A stretch of DNA of 64,000 nt. Source: Hsuehochloa calcarea. Taxonomy: Eukaryota; Streptophyta; Magnoliopsida; Poales; Poaceae. A program made the translations under genes and the position numbers. The notes under the pieces are model-generated. The model had not been told where the DNA came from. It saw nothing but the letters and a program-made list of their open reading frames with translations, and did not search any database. The stretch is taken from positions 25,476,818 to 25,540,817 of the forward strand of contig CM070613.1 of the NCBI GenBank assembly GCA_036346395.1. Reading direction: 5' to 3'. Below, one piece after another: positions 12,325 through 24,162 of the stretch (positions within the stretch are counted from its first letter, which is position 1; every line of letters starts with the position of its first letter).

Positions 12325-12952
12325 TGTAACATCCCAATTTTCAGAGCTTTAAAAATCTTTTAAATGGTTGTAGTGAGAAAATTCACCATTTGGATTTATT
12401 TGAATATTAAATTAAAAAGCTTAATATGGATTTTAAGGACAAACTGATTTAATATGATTAATCCCAACATCAACAATTGTCAAAACTATTTTATTTAGAT
12501 TCTATATGCTTGGATATATTTTATAGAATTTTCTGGAATTTTTCCAAAGTCATTTGCTATTTTCTATTGGCTATTTGTATTTTCTCGGATTTATTTAAAA
12601 GAAAAATCAAAGAAAATCCTTGAACGATCTTTGGCCAAGCCCAACACTATTCCGCATGACCCTCTTTTCTCTCATTGACCCACTTGCTCGCTCGGTAGTT
12701 GGATCAAGATCGCCCATTGCCGCTGCCATTACTGCTACTGCTTTGCTCTCGTGACCGGTGGCCCTCGCCGATGCCACGTCTGCATCGTCTTCTCCACGGA
12801 CTCTCCCACGCTCGACTACCTACTCAGCTGCCGCGCCGTTTTCGCCTCGGATTCGCCCTCCTCGCCTATATAAAGGCCCCGACCCCTCGAATCTACTCGC
12901 CGATCTCTCCACTAAAACTCTAAGCGCCCTGTTTCGTCGTCGTTGCGCGCGT
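12325..12952 (+). mobile_element. Gypsy-like LTR fragment inside the hAT element
   Basis: It begins TGTAACATCCCAATTTTC, a common start of plant Gypsy LTRs, and has a TATATAAAG box near 12866-12875 followed by a C-rich leader. It stops abruptly where the Sirevirus LTR homology starts at 12953, and no matching right half follows the Copia element at 23983. The reverse complement of 54217 leftwards starts with the same TGTAACATCCCAA, so the two may be distant members of one group. I infer an LTR remnant cut by a deletion. Confidence 0.5.
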
Positions 12953-14710
12953 TGCTCTAGATCTTAGAATGATGTGACAATTGGCAATGGCGTTTATGGT
13001 TTGTCATTTCACGTGTTTTCGACAAAGTTCAGAACTGTTAGGACTGGGGCGGTCTGACCGGCCAGAGCATGGCGGTCCGACCAATACCGGTCCCAAATCG
13101 GTCAGATCGGCCATGAGCGCGGTCGGATCGGCTGTGATAAAAAAGTGTCAAAATGAGCTAGGCCAAAAATATAGGATGTAGGCAAGAGAGGGGATTCTAT
13201 TGCACTTGGTCCCATAATTTTTGGAGTCTCCAGTCAAAAGTTCTATTGGTTTAAAATTTCCAGTAGGTTTCGGATTTTCAGGGTTGAAAATCGGCTAAGT
13301 CCTTTTGGGCGGTCGAACCGGACTATAGCTGGCGGTCCGACCAGCAAGGATGGCGGTCCGACCGGCCCTAAGGGGCGGTCGGACCAGTTGTCACTTGAAC
13401 GCCGGCTTTCGTGGCGGCGTTGTTCGTTGGTTAGGTCAAAGTCATGAGTTTCAGGGCATATGTATTGCATGATGCATGTTTTGACTAACATGGGTCAAGT
13501 TGTGAAGAACTTGTTCCCAATTTCGGTTTACTTGTCTATGGTTGTGCAGGTTGCTTGGTGTTCAACGATGGTCAACGGCGAGGAAGATCGGGACTAGGCT
13601 TGGAGAGCTGAGGTCCAGAACGATCGACGATGCCGGGTGAGGTCAATGACTCAAGCGTGACGCAAGATGGACAAGGATGACCTATTAGCAAATCCGAGGC
13701 GCAAGATGGCGCTAGGTGAAGCTGTTTAGGTTAAAAGGTTAAAGACGGCGCTTTGCGAAGCGTGCGTGTGTGACCTGTTTATTTTGGGCCTTAACGGGAG
13801 CCCAATAGCATCAAACTTCTAGAAGGTCTAAGCCTCCACTATAAATAGGAGAGGGTGGTGGCTGCACCACCCTTTGACCCTCTTTAGATTAGAAAACCCT
13901 AATTTTGTTTAGGGAGAGCTAGGCGTGGAGGCTAGGGTTCTTGAAGGTTTGATTGGATTTTCGTGCTCTTGGATTGACCACTGATCCTTGATAGAGTGGG
14001 TGTAATCCAGCATCAATCACGTTTTAATCTATGCAAGGTTTGCTTGAGATAAGTCTCTTTTCGTTCTTGCTCTTAATTTCGTGATTTTAGGGCTTTCATT
14101 GATCCACGAGTTTTTGCTTGATATTATCACGTGGATTAGCTTTCTGTGTTGTGTGGGAACTCATCTAGGATCTTCGTGATCATCAATCACCCACGAGCAA
14201 GCGATTGGATCTAGTTTTTACTTTTGCTCGGTTTTAGACCTTTCTCCAATCAGATCGTAAATGATCTTTGTTTGTCCAAGAATTATCATAATTGTTTATT
14301 GGAATAGGTCTTTAATATCATAGAGAAGGTGTATACCAAGTTTTGTGAAGTTTGGAGTTGAGAATCAAAAGTTTGATCTATTTGCAACTTCGTCATCGGT
14401 CGTTCTTGTTGTTCGGAGCTCGACGGCCGATCGCTTAGAGGGCACCGGTCCGACCGATTTGGTCAGCGGTCGGACCGCCACTAACACAGCGGTCGGACCG
14501 CCAGTACTGATTTGTGCTTTAGCTTGTGTTTATTTTTGTCGTATTGTTTAGGGGGTAAATTGGATTCAATACTAGTCTTTCGCTGTACTGGTATATTGAT
14601 CTTCATAGCTTCCTCATAGTTATTGGAGTGAAATTGTATTGAATTCATAATTTATGAAAAAGTGAGCGTGCTCCTATTCACCCCCCTCTAGTCGCCTTTT
14701 CGGTCCAACA
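12953..14710 (+). repeat. 5' LTR of the Sirevirus-type Copia element
   Basis: Homologous to 22232-23982 over its whole length, ending CCTTTTCGGTCCAACA just before the primer-binding site. The 3' LTR appears to begin at 22213 (TGTGGATATC) right after a polypurine tract, so about the first 19 bases are missing or replaced here. The two LTRs differ by many substitutions and small indels, most densely in the first 220 bases. That indicates an old insertion or patchy conversion. It carries several copies of the palindrome-like word CGGTCNGACCG. Confidence 0.85.
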
Positions 14711-14712
14711 AG

Positions 14713-14724
14713 TGGTATCAGAGC
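14713..14724 (+). promoter_or_regulatory. Primer-binding site
   Basis: TGGTATCAGAGC lies 2 bases after the 5' LTR end (14710). It is complementary to the 3' end of initiator methionine tRNA, the usual primer of plant Copia elements. Confidence 0.92.
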
Positions 14725-14769
14725 CCGGTTAGTTCAATCTTGATCTTAATCGGTCACTGAACTTAGACG

Positions 14770-16593
14770 ATGGATAAGTTCTCCACTAAACCGTATATCT
14801 TCGATGGGCACGACTATGCCTATTGGAAGAATCGTATGCGAGTATTTCTTGAGAGCGAGGGACAAGCTATATGGGACGTTGTTCGATACCCGCTCATTAT
14901 TTCCGAGGTTGCAACGCCTGCTTCTGCAGTTCTTTTGGCTAACAACAGTAAGGCCAAGAACCATTTATATGGTGCGCTTGGTAGACAAGAATATGACCGG
15001 ATTTGCAATCTTGCAACTGCGCACGAGATTTGGAACACCCTCGAAACCTATCATGAGGGTTCGTCCCAAATCAAGAAAGTGCGCCAAACAGTCTATAAGC
15101 GCGAATACAACAAATTCGAGATGCGTCCTGGAGAGAGCATCGATGATATTTTTAATCGCTTTAATAAAGTGATTAATCAGATGAAAGCTGTTGATATTGA
15201 ATACTCCCAATCTGAAAATGTCACCCATCTCTTGGCTGCAATCAACACCAAGGAGTGGGAGATGAAAGCTACTGCTATAGAGGAGAATGTTGATCTTTCT
15301 AGTCTTACATTGGAGTTGCTTTATAGCAAACTCAAGACCCATGAAATTGAAAGAGTTGATCATCCTAAGAAAGACAACATGGTATTGGTAGCAGATCCTT
15401 TCAAAAGTGCTTCTGATGGTTCTCTTGAATCTTTTTCTGGTTTTTTATTTGCTTGTTTATCTGCTATTCACGAAGAGGAGCTTGAGAGTATCCCTGAGGT
15501 TGAGTTAGCCCTCCTTGCTAAAAAATTCACACGGCCCTACAATAATGTGAGAAACAAAAAGAGAGGTGGTCCGGTGACATGCTACGAGTGTGGTGAGCTC
15601 AATCAAATCCGGGCAAATTATCCCAAGCTGAAAGGTAAGAGCAATCATAAAGAGGAATAGCCAGCTTGAAAGAAGCCTCAATTCAACAAATCAAGGTATG
15701 AGGCTAGTAAGCTTGTGAAGGCCGCTCACCGGGTTCTTGCCGTTTTTGAGGATCAATCCTTAAGCGATGTTGACTCCGGGAGCGAGGAGGGCAAGGAGGA
15801 GGAGATCCCTCGAAGCAAGAAGAAAGGGAAGGCCAAGGACTTCACTGGTTTGTGCTTCATGGCCGACTCCGTTGACAACGACAACGATGAGGTACCTCCT
15901 TCCTATGATGTTCTTTCTGATAGATGTGAAGATATGTTTGAGCAACTCATGAGTCAGGATAAGGCCTTAGAATATGTCATGGCTAGGAACAAGGATTTAG
16001 AGTCTCAAATAAGTAATTTGACTTTAGAACTTGAGAATGCTAAGAGTCTTGAATCTGATGAATGTTCATCTTGCCATGCTATGCACTCAGAAGTTGCTAA
16101 ATTACAATCTGCTCATAATATTGCTTTGCAACAACTTGAAAATGCTAGAACTGAGCTTGTTGAGGTTAAATCTACTCCATGTGAAAAATGCTTAGATTCC
16201 AGCAAATTAGTTGCTTATGGTGCTGTTGATTCTAGCATTTGCACTTTTTGTTTAGAACGTGAACATGAAGTTAAAGATATCTTAGAAGCAGCTAGAGCTA
16301 AATATGTCAAACTTAAGAACGGTATTGAGTCTTCTACATGTGCTTCATGTCCTGCTCTTAAACTTGAAACTGTTTTATATAATGAGAAATATGCTAGAGC
16401 TATTAAAGGTAAAACTTGTGAGTCGTGTGCTAATTTTAAAAAAGAAAATGCTTATCTTAAGGATACCTTAGAAAAATTCTCTAAAGGTAAGAAACAATTA
16501 AACATGATTATGGGCAAGTCTAAAACTCCTTATAAGAAGCAAGGATTAGGATACAATAATGTTCAAATTAATTCTAACCCAAAAGTTACTTAA
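14770..16593 (+). pseudogene. Sirevirus gag, broken
   Basis: Capsid-nucleocapsid polyprotein. Residues 1-130 hold the conserved Copia gag region (FDGHDYAYWKNRMRVFLES and later RPGESIDDIFNRFNKVINQM). A CYECG start near 15581 marks a zinc knuckle, but the expected histidine and last cysteine are Q and Y, so it is degenerate. Two in-frame stops at 15658 (TAG) and 15667 (TGA) split the frame, after which the same frame continues to 16593. The second part has an acidic stretch and a long coiled coil (LESQISNLTLELENA) with spaced CxxC pairs, typical of Sirevirus gag. A further CCHC knuckle (CTYCKKSGH...C) lies downstream at 16716-16755 in another frame. Confidence 0.85.
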
Positions 16594-16689
16594 GTCTTGG
16601 AAAATGGGTTAATTAAATTTAAAACACAACCTGCAAAAATTATCTTTTAATCTGCAGGGATTGCCCAACCATCTGTTAAGTCTAAGGGT

Positions 16690-17335
16690 GCTTGTCCCAG
16701 TGGTATTAAGTATCATTGCACCTATTGCAAAAAGAGTGGGCATTTGGTTGAGTTCTGTTGGCGTAGGTTGAAAAACAACAAGAAATTTTTTATTAGAATT
16801 TCATCCATTCAATCTAGAGCCTTTATGAGATATGGTAACATAGAAAAGAAGAAACCTGGTTTAGTATTTGTATCACATGTTCATCAGACCGGCGGTCTGA
16901 CCGCCGTAGGTAACCGGTCTGACCGATAGGGTCACCGGTCTGACCGTTGTTACTACACCGGTCTGACCGCTAGCATTGTTCATCATCATGCTACTAGACA
17001 TGACAACTCTCATGCTAATCTAACCATTGCTCATGATAGAACTTTAAATAAAATCAAGGATAGCACATCTGCTTTGCATACTACTCGCAGACGTGTGTCT
17101 CAGTACTGGGTTCCTACATCTTGTTTAACTAACCCCAGTATTGAGACACATCGTTCTTCTGTGCCTTGATTTTCAGGATTGCCGCAGAAGGGGGAAGAAC
17201 ACGTGGTTCGTCGACTCCGGGTGTTCACGCCACATGACCGGAGATTCAAGATGGTTCACCTCTTTCACGCGGGCGACAGGTGATGACTTCATCACCTTTG
17301 GAGATGATACACAAGGGCGAATTGAAGGAACATGA
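16690..17335 (+). pseudogene. Copia nucleocapsid end and protease remnant
   Basis: A CCHC knuckle CTYCKKSGHLVEFCW is readable at about 16718-16765. Then come four CGGTCTGACCG words (16887-16970) in a low-complexity linker, and the aspartic protease motif WFVDSGCSRHMTGD in the frame 17141-17335. The protease frame ends at a TGA, and further stops separate it from the integrase. Catalytic Asp in DSG is present; the enzyme cannot be made as one polyprotein here. Confidence 0.8.
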
Positions 17336-17378
17336 TTGATGAGGGTGAACGACAAATTCATCCTGAAGGACGTCGCTC

Positions 17379-18299
17379 TTGTGGACAAGCTTAGGTATAA
17401 TATGCTTTGTCTCACAGCTTCTTGATGATGGCTATGAGACTATATTTAAGAAAAATACTTGTCGGGTGCTTGATTCTGCTGGTGAGCTTATTTTTAGGAT
17501 TTCTAGAGTTGGTAGAATTTTTCGAGCTGATTTTTCTGAATCTCTTGCTGGATCTCTCAAATGTTTGCTTACATCTTCTTCTGATTTCTGGCTTTGGCAC
17601 CGACGTTTGGGGCACATTGGTTTTGATCATCTGACGCGAGTTAGCAACCTTGAGCACATGAGAGGTCTGCCCAAACTCAAAGCTGTCAAGGATGCTGTAT
17701 GTGCGCCTTGTAGGCATGGCAAACAAGTTGTCGCCTCACACCCATCAGTGACTATGGTCATGATTGACGGACCGGGACAGTTACTTCATATGGATGCTGT
17801 TGGTCCTGCTAGGATTCGGTCAGTCGGTGGCAAATGGTATATTCTGGTCATAGTCGATGATTTTTTGAGATACACTTGGGTGTTCTTTCTTGCTTCGAAG
17901 GATGAAGCTTTTGATCATTATCATGATCTTGTTCTTCGTTTGGTTTCTGAACTTCTTGGTGCCTTGAGAGCGATCCGCAGTGACAATGACACGGAGTTCA
18001 AGAATGCCTCATTTGCCTCTTTTTGTGCTGAGCGCGGTATTGAGCATCAGTTCTCTTCTCCACACGTCCCTCAACAAAATGGCGTGGTGGAAAGGAAGAA
18101 CAGGACCTTAGTCGAGATGGTTAGGACGATGCTAGATGAGTATAGCACTCCGAGGAGATTTTGGGCTGAAGCTGTTGCTACTGCTTGCCACATTGCAAAT
18201 CGTGTCTTCTTAAGACCCTCTTTGGGCAAGACTCCTTATGAGCTTCGATTTGGTAGAAAACCTTCTGTCTCGCACTTTCGAGTCTTTGGTTCCAAATGA
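17379..18299 (+). pseudogene. Copia GAG-pre-integrase and integrase remnant
   Basis: The best preserved pol part. The zinc-binding HHCC domain is seen as LWHRRLGHIGFDHL and CAPCRHGK. The core keeps Asp in HMDAVGP, Asp in IRSDNDTEF and Glu in NGVVERKNRTL, the DDE triad of retroviral-type integrases. The frame stops at GSK (18297-18299) where intact relatives continue into the integrase C-terminus. It follows the protease remnant in a different frame. Confidence 0.88.
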
Positions 18300-20340
18300 T
18301 TTATTCTAAAGACAGAAAATCTAGATAAATTTGAAATAAGAACTTTTGATGGTTTATTTCTGGGTTATCCTGCACATTCGAGGGGTTTTCGGGTCTTTAA
18401 TGTTGAAACTAACATTATCCAGGAGACATGCAATGTCACTTTTGATGAGACTAGCCCTGGAGCTAGATCCGATGTTTCAAATGATTTACAGGTGACAGAG
18501 AGCATTTTTGTGGAGGAATATGAGGACGAAGCTGATATTTATCTTCCACCTGCTGCTGTTGACGCTCCTGTTTCAGCGCAAGAACCTGTTGTGACTACTT
18601 CGCCTTGAGATGAAGCTCCTGCTGCATCTTCATCATCAGCAGTACCTGCGGAGGTCGAAGATGTGCTTTCCTCTCCGGGTGCACCACTTCATATTCAAAG
18701 GCAGCACCCCCCGGATCAGATAATAGGTATTCTCCATGAGCGAGTCACTCGCTCCAGGTATAATGATCCAAATCTCTACTCTCATTCTGCATTTGTTGCT
18801 TCTTTTGAACCTCGCGATATAACACATGCTTTATCAGATTCTAGCTGGGTTAATGCCATGCATGAGGAGTTAGAGAATTTTGAGAGGAATAAAGTTTGGA
18901 ATCTAGTAGAACCTCCTAGTGGTCATAATGTTATAGGAACCCGCTGGGTTTTCAAAAACATACAAAATGAGGATGGTTCTGTGATTAGAAATAAGGCTAG
19001 GTTGGTAGCTCAGGGCTTTAGCCAAGTTGAGGGTTTGGATTTTGATGAGACCTTTGCTCCTGTTGCTAGACTAGAAGCCATTCGTATTCTGCTTGCATTT
19101 GCTGCATCTAGGGGCTTTAGATTATATCAGATGGATGTTAAAAGTGCCTTTTTAAATAGTTTCATAGAGGAGGAGGTTTATGTTAAACAACCCCAGGCTT
19201 TGAGAATCCTAAATACCCTAATCATGTATTCAAGCTATCAAAAGCCTTATATGGTCTTAAACAAGCCCCTAGAGCCTGGTATGATAGACTTAAGACCTTT
19301 TTGCTTAAGAATGATTTTGAGATGGGTAAGGTAGACAAGACTTTATTCATTCTTAGGCATGGTAATTACTTCCTGCTTACTTAAATTTACGTTGATTATA
19401 TTATTTTTGGTGGTTCTTCTAATGCACTTGTTTCCAGCTTTTCTGAGACTATATCCAGGGAATTTGAGATGAGTATGATGGGAGAGCTCAATTACTTTTT
19501 GGGGCTTCAAATAAAGCAATACAAGGAAGGAACTTTTATCCATCAGACGAAGTACACTAAAGATCTACTCAAACGTTTCGACATGGGTGATTGCAAGCCA
19601 ATTTCTACTCCCATGGCAACTTCGACTGTTTTGGATCCAGATGAGGAAGGAGAAGCAGTGGATCAAGGCGAGTACCGCAGCATGATCGGCTCCCTTCTGT
19701 ATCTGATGGCCTCGAGACCAGACATTCACTTCACGGTATGCCTTGTGCAAGGTTTCAGGCGTCTCCAAGGACTTCCCATCGCCAAGCCGTTAAGCGTATA
19801 TTCAGGTATTTACACTCTACCCTTTTATATGGCATTTGGTATTCCTGCTCTTCAGCTTTGTCCATTAGGAGTTTTTCAGATTTTGATTTTGCGGGTTGTC
19901 GGTTAGATAGGAAGAGTACCTCAAGCACCTGTCACTTCCTAGGCACTTCACTTGTATCTTGGTCTTCTAGGAAGCAGTCCTCTGTTGCACAATCCACTGC
20001 TGAAGCTGAATATGTAGCTGCTGCTAGTTGCTGTAGTCAGATTTTATAGATGATAACCACTCTTAAGGATTATGGGTTAAATTTTGTCAATGTTTCTCTT
20101 TTCTGTGATAACACTTCTGCTATTAACATTGCTAAGAACCTTGTGCAACACTCTAGGACTAAGCACATAGACATTCGCTATCACTTCCTTAGAGACCATG
20201 TCGAAAAAGGTAATATTGTGCTACACTTTGTAGAGTCCGACGCTCAACTGACTGATATCCTCACCAAGCCGTTAGACCCAACTAGGTTTGCCACCTTGAG
20301 AAGCGAGTTAGGGGTAATTTATCCCTTTGGGTTGGTTTGA
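18300..20340 (+). pseudogene. Copia reverse transcriptase and RNase H remnant
   Basis: A TGA at 18606-18608 interrupts the linker. RT begins near 18880 (WNLVEPPSGHNVIGTRWVFK) and keeps KARLVAQGFSQ, FAPVARLEAIR and YQMDVKSAFLN. A frameshift after VKQPQ at about 19195 breaks it. In the next frame there is a TAA at 19382, and the YVDD catalytic box reads YVDY near 19390-19401, so one metal-binding aspartate is lost. A second frameshift occurs near 19735. RNase H survives as KSTSSTCHFLG, AEAEYVAAA, LFCDNTSAINIA and HIDIRYHFLRD, with a stop at 20047. It ends at 20340. Confidence 0.88.
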
Positions 20341-22212
20341 GGGGGAGTTCGATCTTTTCTGATCTTACCTTGTTCTTTTGATCTTTTCTTGTTCTTTTCT
20401 GAACTTTTTGATTTTTTCGAACTTTTTAGGTTTTTAGGCTTTTATTGCATCTCATTGTATCATATTGCATTCATATGAAAAATTCAACAAATGGTATGAA
20501 AAATCCAAGTCATACTCAAAAAAATGCATTATAATATAAGTTTTTCTGCTTATCTTTTAAGATTGATGGAGCTTTGCCTACTACCCTTTGGAGCTTTAGT
20601 ATTTTAATTCTTGCTCAATGCCATGTCTAGTTCTTTGACTTGCTAGAATTATCATGCTTCTACATGTGTAGCTAAGTCTTTGCTATATGAGCTAGAACTC
20701 TAAAAACAACTCAAACTAAAAATTGCAATTTGTGGATGTTTTAGCGAGTTGCGCAATTAGTGCTCCTTTTGTGACATTGTCCCTGTCAGAATTATTTTGT
20801 TAGCTCTTTAATCTAAAATTGATCATTACTTGAGCTTCTAGTGTTATTGAGATTCTAAAAACTGCTCTTGTGAAACATGAAAAATAAAAAACTTGTCTTA
20901 TGCTTAAATTGTGCCAAACTACTCTTACGAGACTGCTTATCAATGACATGAACTTGGAGATAGTTTGATGAACCAGACGATCTCATGGGGACTGCTTGTC
21001 AGAAATGATATGAACCTCAAGATTTGTCGCCCTGGTAGAAGCTTAGAAAGAGTTTGTGCATGGCTCCTAGTTCAGGATCTTCTTTACTAAGATATACCTT
21101 TAAAATCAACTTCTGGTCGAAGCTTTGGATGATTTTGTGGATGGCTCCTAGTCCAGGATCTTGTCACTAAGTTAGATCATTAGTCAACTTCAATATTCAG
21201 TGCAAATAAAAATTTGTTGAAAAATGGGCATTTGAGAAAATTTGAGCAAAATGATTCAATACATGACCTGATTGTCTCTTAATATGGTCTTTGTTAGCTT
21301 TTTGATCTTACGTTGATATTTTGACATGACCAGTTTCATTTTAGGATCCCTGTTGATGAACTTGTTGAATTTGAAGCTGTGCTTAAATTGATCAAATATA
21401 TTGTTTTACTTTTGAACCTTTGTGCTTAGCTTTAATATATATGTCTTATCATAATCTTGCTAGCGCTGTCAGGCTTGATATGCTGTTTGTGCAATATTAG
21501 AGATGCTAGCTTGTTCTTTTGGGTAATCTCCTAAGCTTCTTGTAATCAAAAATGAAATATACAAAAATGAAGCCACTCCATTGCACTTCATGCATACTCC
21601 TTATGCTTCTTATGTTTTGCTTTTCTCTTTATTCTGCATTTGTTATCTCTAGATGAGAAGAAGGCGTGATTTTTTGATGACTCCATTGTCAAAGGGGAGA
21701 AAGATGTGTTAAAATGTATTAATGCTTTGCATAGGGGGAGAGTTTCTGGAGAAGATGGATATTTCAATGTTATATATCATTGTTGTACAAAGAGGGAGAA
21801 GATATATAAAAATGATAAAAGGGGGAGAAATTGAAAATATGAAAGTTTCTGAAATTTGAGGATCATAGTGAGGGGGAGTTCTTGAGTTGCATTCTTATTG
21901 TCTTATTGATTCTTCTGAACTTAAATTGCATTCATTTATCCTCACAATGATCATAGGTCAATTGAACAATTGTTATTTCATATGGACCTTAAGTGGGAAT
22001 TTTGACCATTTCTTGGAAATCAAAGTTTTTATGCTTTCTTTTGCCTTATCTCACATGCCTATGCTATTCTGATGCCAGTTTGGTCATTTCTATTGCTTTC
22101 TCTTGCTTATGGACCAAGTTGTGCCTTTGTGCGAAAACGAAAGTATTTTACTTTTCAAACCTCCAAATTACATTTTCTGGATTATTGCCAATGTGTTCAT
22201 CAAGGGGGAGAT
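20341..22212 (+). other. Sirevirus 3' spacer with multiple polypurine tracts
   Basis: About 1.9 kb without a coding frame between the end of pol and the 3' LTR. Purine tracts of the AGGGGGAG type occur right after the pol stop (20340), near 21695, 21735, 21790, 21820 and 21870, and at 22203-22210 directly before the LTR. The last one is the likely plus-strand primer. Arrays of such tracts after pol and before the 3' LTR are a described Sirevirus feature. Confidence 0.75.
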
Positions 22213-23982
22213 TGTGGATATCATGGGGATATGCTCCAGATCTTAGGATGATGTGACAATTAGCAATGACATTAATGGTTTTTCGTTTCACGTGTTTTCG
22301 ATAAAGTTCAAAACTGTCAGGACAGGGGCGGTCTGACCGGCCAGAGCATGGCGGTCCGACCGGTCCCAAATCGGTTGGACCGGCCATGAGCGGCGGTCTG
22401 ACCGGCTGTGACAAAAAAGTGTCAAAATGAGCTGGGCCAAAAATAGAGGGTGTAGGCAAGAGAGGGGATTCTATTGCACTTGGTCCCATAATTTTTGTAG
22501 TCTCCAGTCAAAAGTTCTATTGGTTTTAAATTTCCAGTAGGTTTCGGATTTTCAGGGTTGAAAATCGGTTAAGTCCTTTTGGGCGGTCAGACCGGCCTAT
22601 AGCTGGCGGTCCGACTGGCCCTAAGGTCCGACTGGCCCTAAGGGGCGGTCGGACCGGTTGTCACTTGAACGCCGGCCTTCGTGGCGGTGTTGTTCGTTGG
22701 TTAGGTCAAAGTCATGAGTTTCAGGGTATATGTATTGCCTAATGCATGTTTTGACTAACATGGGTAAAGTTGTGAAGAACTTATTCCCAATTTCGGTTCA
22801 CTTGTCTATGGTTGTGCAGGTTGCTTGGTGGTCAACGACGGTCAACTGCGAGGAAGATCGGGACTAGGCTTGGAGAGCTGAGGTCCAGAACGATCGACGA
22901 TGCCGGGTGAGGTCAATGACTCAAGCGTGACGCAAGATGGACAAGGGTGACCTATTAGCAAATCCGAGGCGCAAGATGGCGCTAGGTGAAGCTGTTTAGG
23001 TCAAAAGGTTAAAGACGACGCTTTGCGAAGCGTGCGTGTGTGACTCGTTTGTTTTGGGCCTTAACGGGAGCCCAATAGCATCAAACTTCTAGAAGGTCTA
23101 AGCCTCCACTATAAATAGGAGAGGGTGGTGGCTGCACCACCCTTTGACCCTCTTTAGATTAGAAAACCCTAATTTTGTTTAGGGAGAGCTAGGCGTGGAG
23201 GCTAGGGTTCTTGAAGGTTTGATTGGATTTTCGTGCTCTTGGATTGACCATTGATCCTTGATGGAGTGGGTGTAATCCAGCATCAATCACGTTTTAATCT
23301 ATACAAGGTTTGCTTGAGATAAGTCTCTTTTTGTTCTTACTCTCAGTTTCGTGATTTTAGGGCTTTCATTGATCCACGAGTTTTTACTTGGTATTGTCAC
23401 ATGGATTAGCTTCCTGTGTTGTGTGGGAACTGATCTAGGATCTTCGTGATCATCAATCACCCACGAGCAAGCGATTGGATCTAGTTTTCACTTTTGCTCA
23501 GTTTTAGACCTTTCTCCAATCAGATCGTAAAGGATCTTTGTTTGTTCAAGAATTATCATAATTGTTGATTGGAATAGGTCCTTAATATCATAGAGAAGGT
23601 GTATACCTAGTTTCGTGAAGTTTGGAGTTGATAATCAAAAGTTAGATCTATTTGCAACTTCGTCATCGAGACTGTTCTTGCTGTTCTGGAGCCTGACGGT
23701 CAGACCGCCCGAGGGCACCGGTCCGACCGATTTGGTCAGCGGTCCGACGCCACTAACACAGCGGTCAGACCGCCAGTACTGATTTGTGCTTAGCTTGTGT
23801 TGATTTTTGTCGTATTGTTTAGGGGGTAAATTGGATTCAATACTAGTTTTTCGCTGTACTGGTATATTGATCTTCATAGCTTCCTCATAGCTATTGGAGT
23901 GAAATTGTGTTGAATTCATAATTTGTGAAAAAGTGAGTGTGCTCCTATTCACCCCCCCTCTAGTCGCCTTTTCGGTCCAACA
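22213..23982 (+). repeat. 3' LTR of the Sirevirus-type Copia element
   Basis: It begins TGTGGATATC after the polypurine tract and ends TCGGTCCAACA. From 22232 it matches the 5' LTR. It includes the CGGTCYGACCG words near 22328, 22350, 22394, 22585 and 23700-23775. The bases after it (CTTTTCC) do not match those before the 5' LTR. Confidence 0.85.
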
Positions 23983-24162
23983 CTTTTCCATGCAATATAC
24001 TTCTGCTGTAAAGAGCTAATAATGTGAAATATAATCCTGCCCATAATTACTAAAAGAGAACAAAAACATCAAGTTGCATTCAGACTATCTTTGTAGTTTG
24101 TAGAATATGCATGTCTCATTGATATCTTATGTATCCCCCCACTATCTTGTGCTTGATTTGTG

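Larger units (their letters stand above)
12953..23982 (+). mobile_element. Ty1/Copia retrotransposon, Sirevirus-like, defective
   Basis: Order: LTR, primer-binding site, gag, protease, integrase, reverse transcriptase, RNase H, long spacer with repeated polypurine tracts, LTR. Integrase before reverse transcriptase defines Copia. A long gag with coiled coil, GGTC-type palindromes in the LTRs and several AGGGGGAG tracts after pol fit the Sirevirus lineage (the group of maize Opie and Ji). Every coding part has stops or frameshifts. No target duplication is seen because the left end is damaged. It sits inside the hAT element and is therefore younger than it. Confidence 0.9.

Noticed and set aside
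14711..14726. tRNA-like word
   Set aside because: It is only the 12-base primer-binding site complementary to initiator tRNA; no tRNA gene is present.
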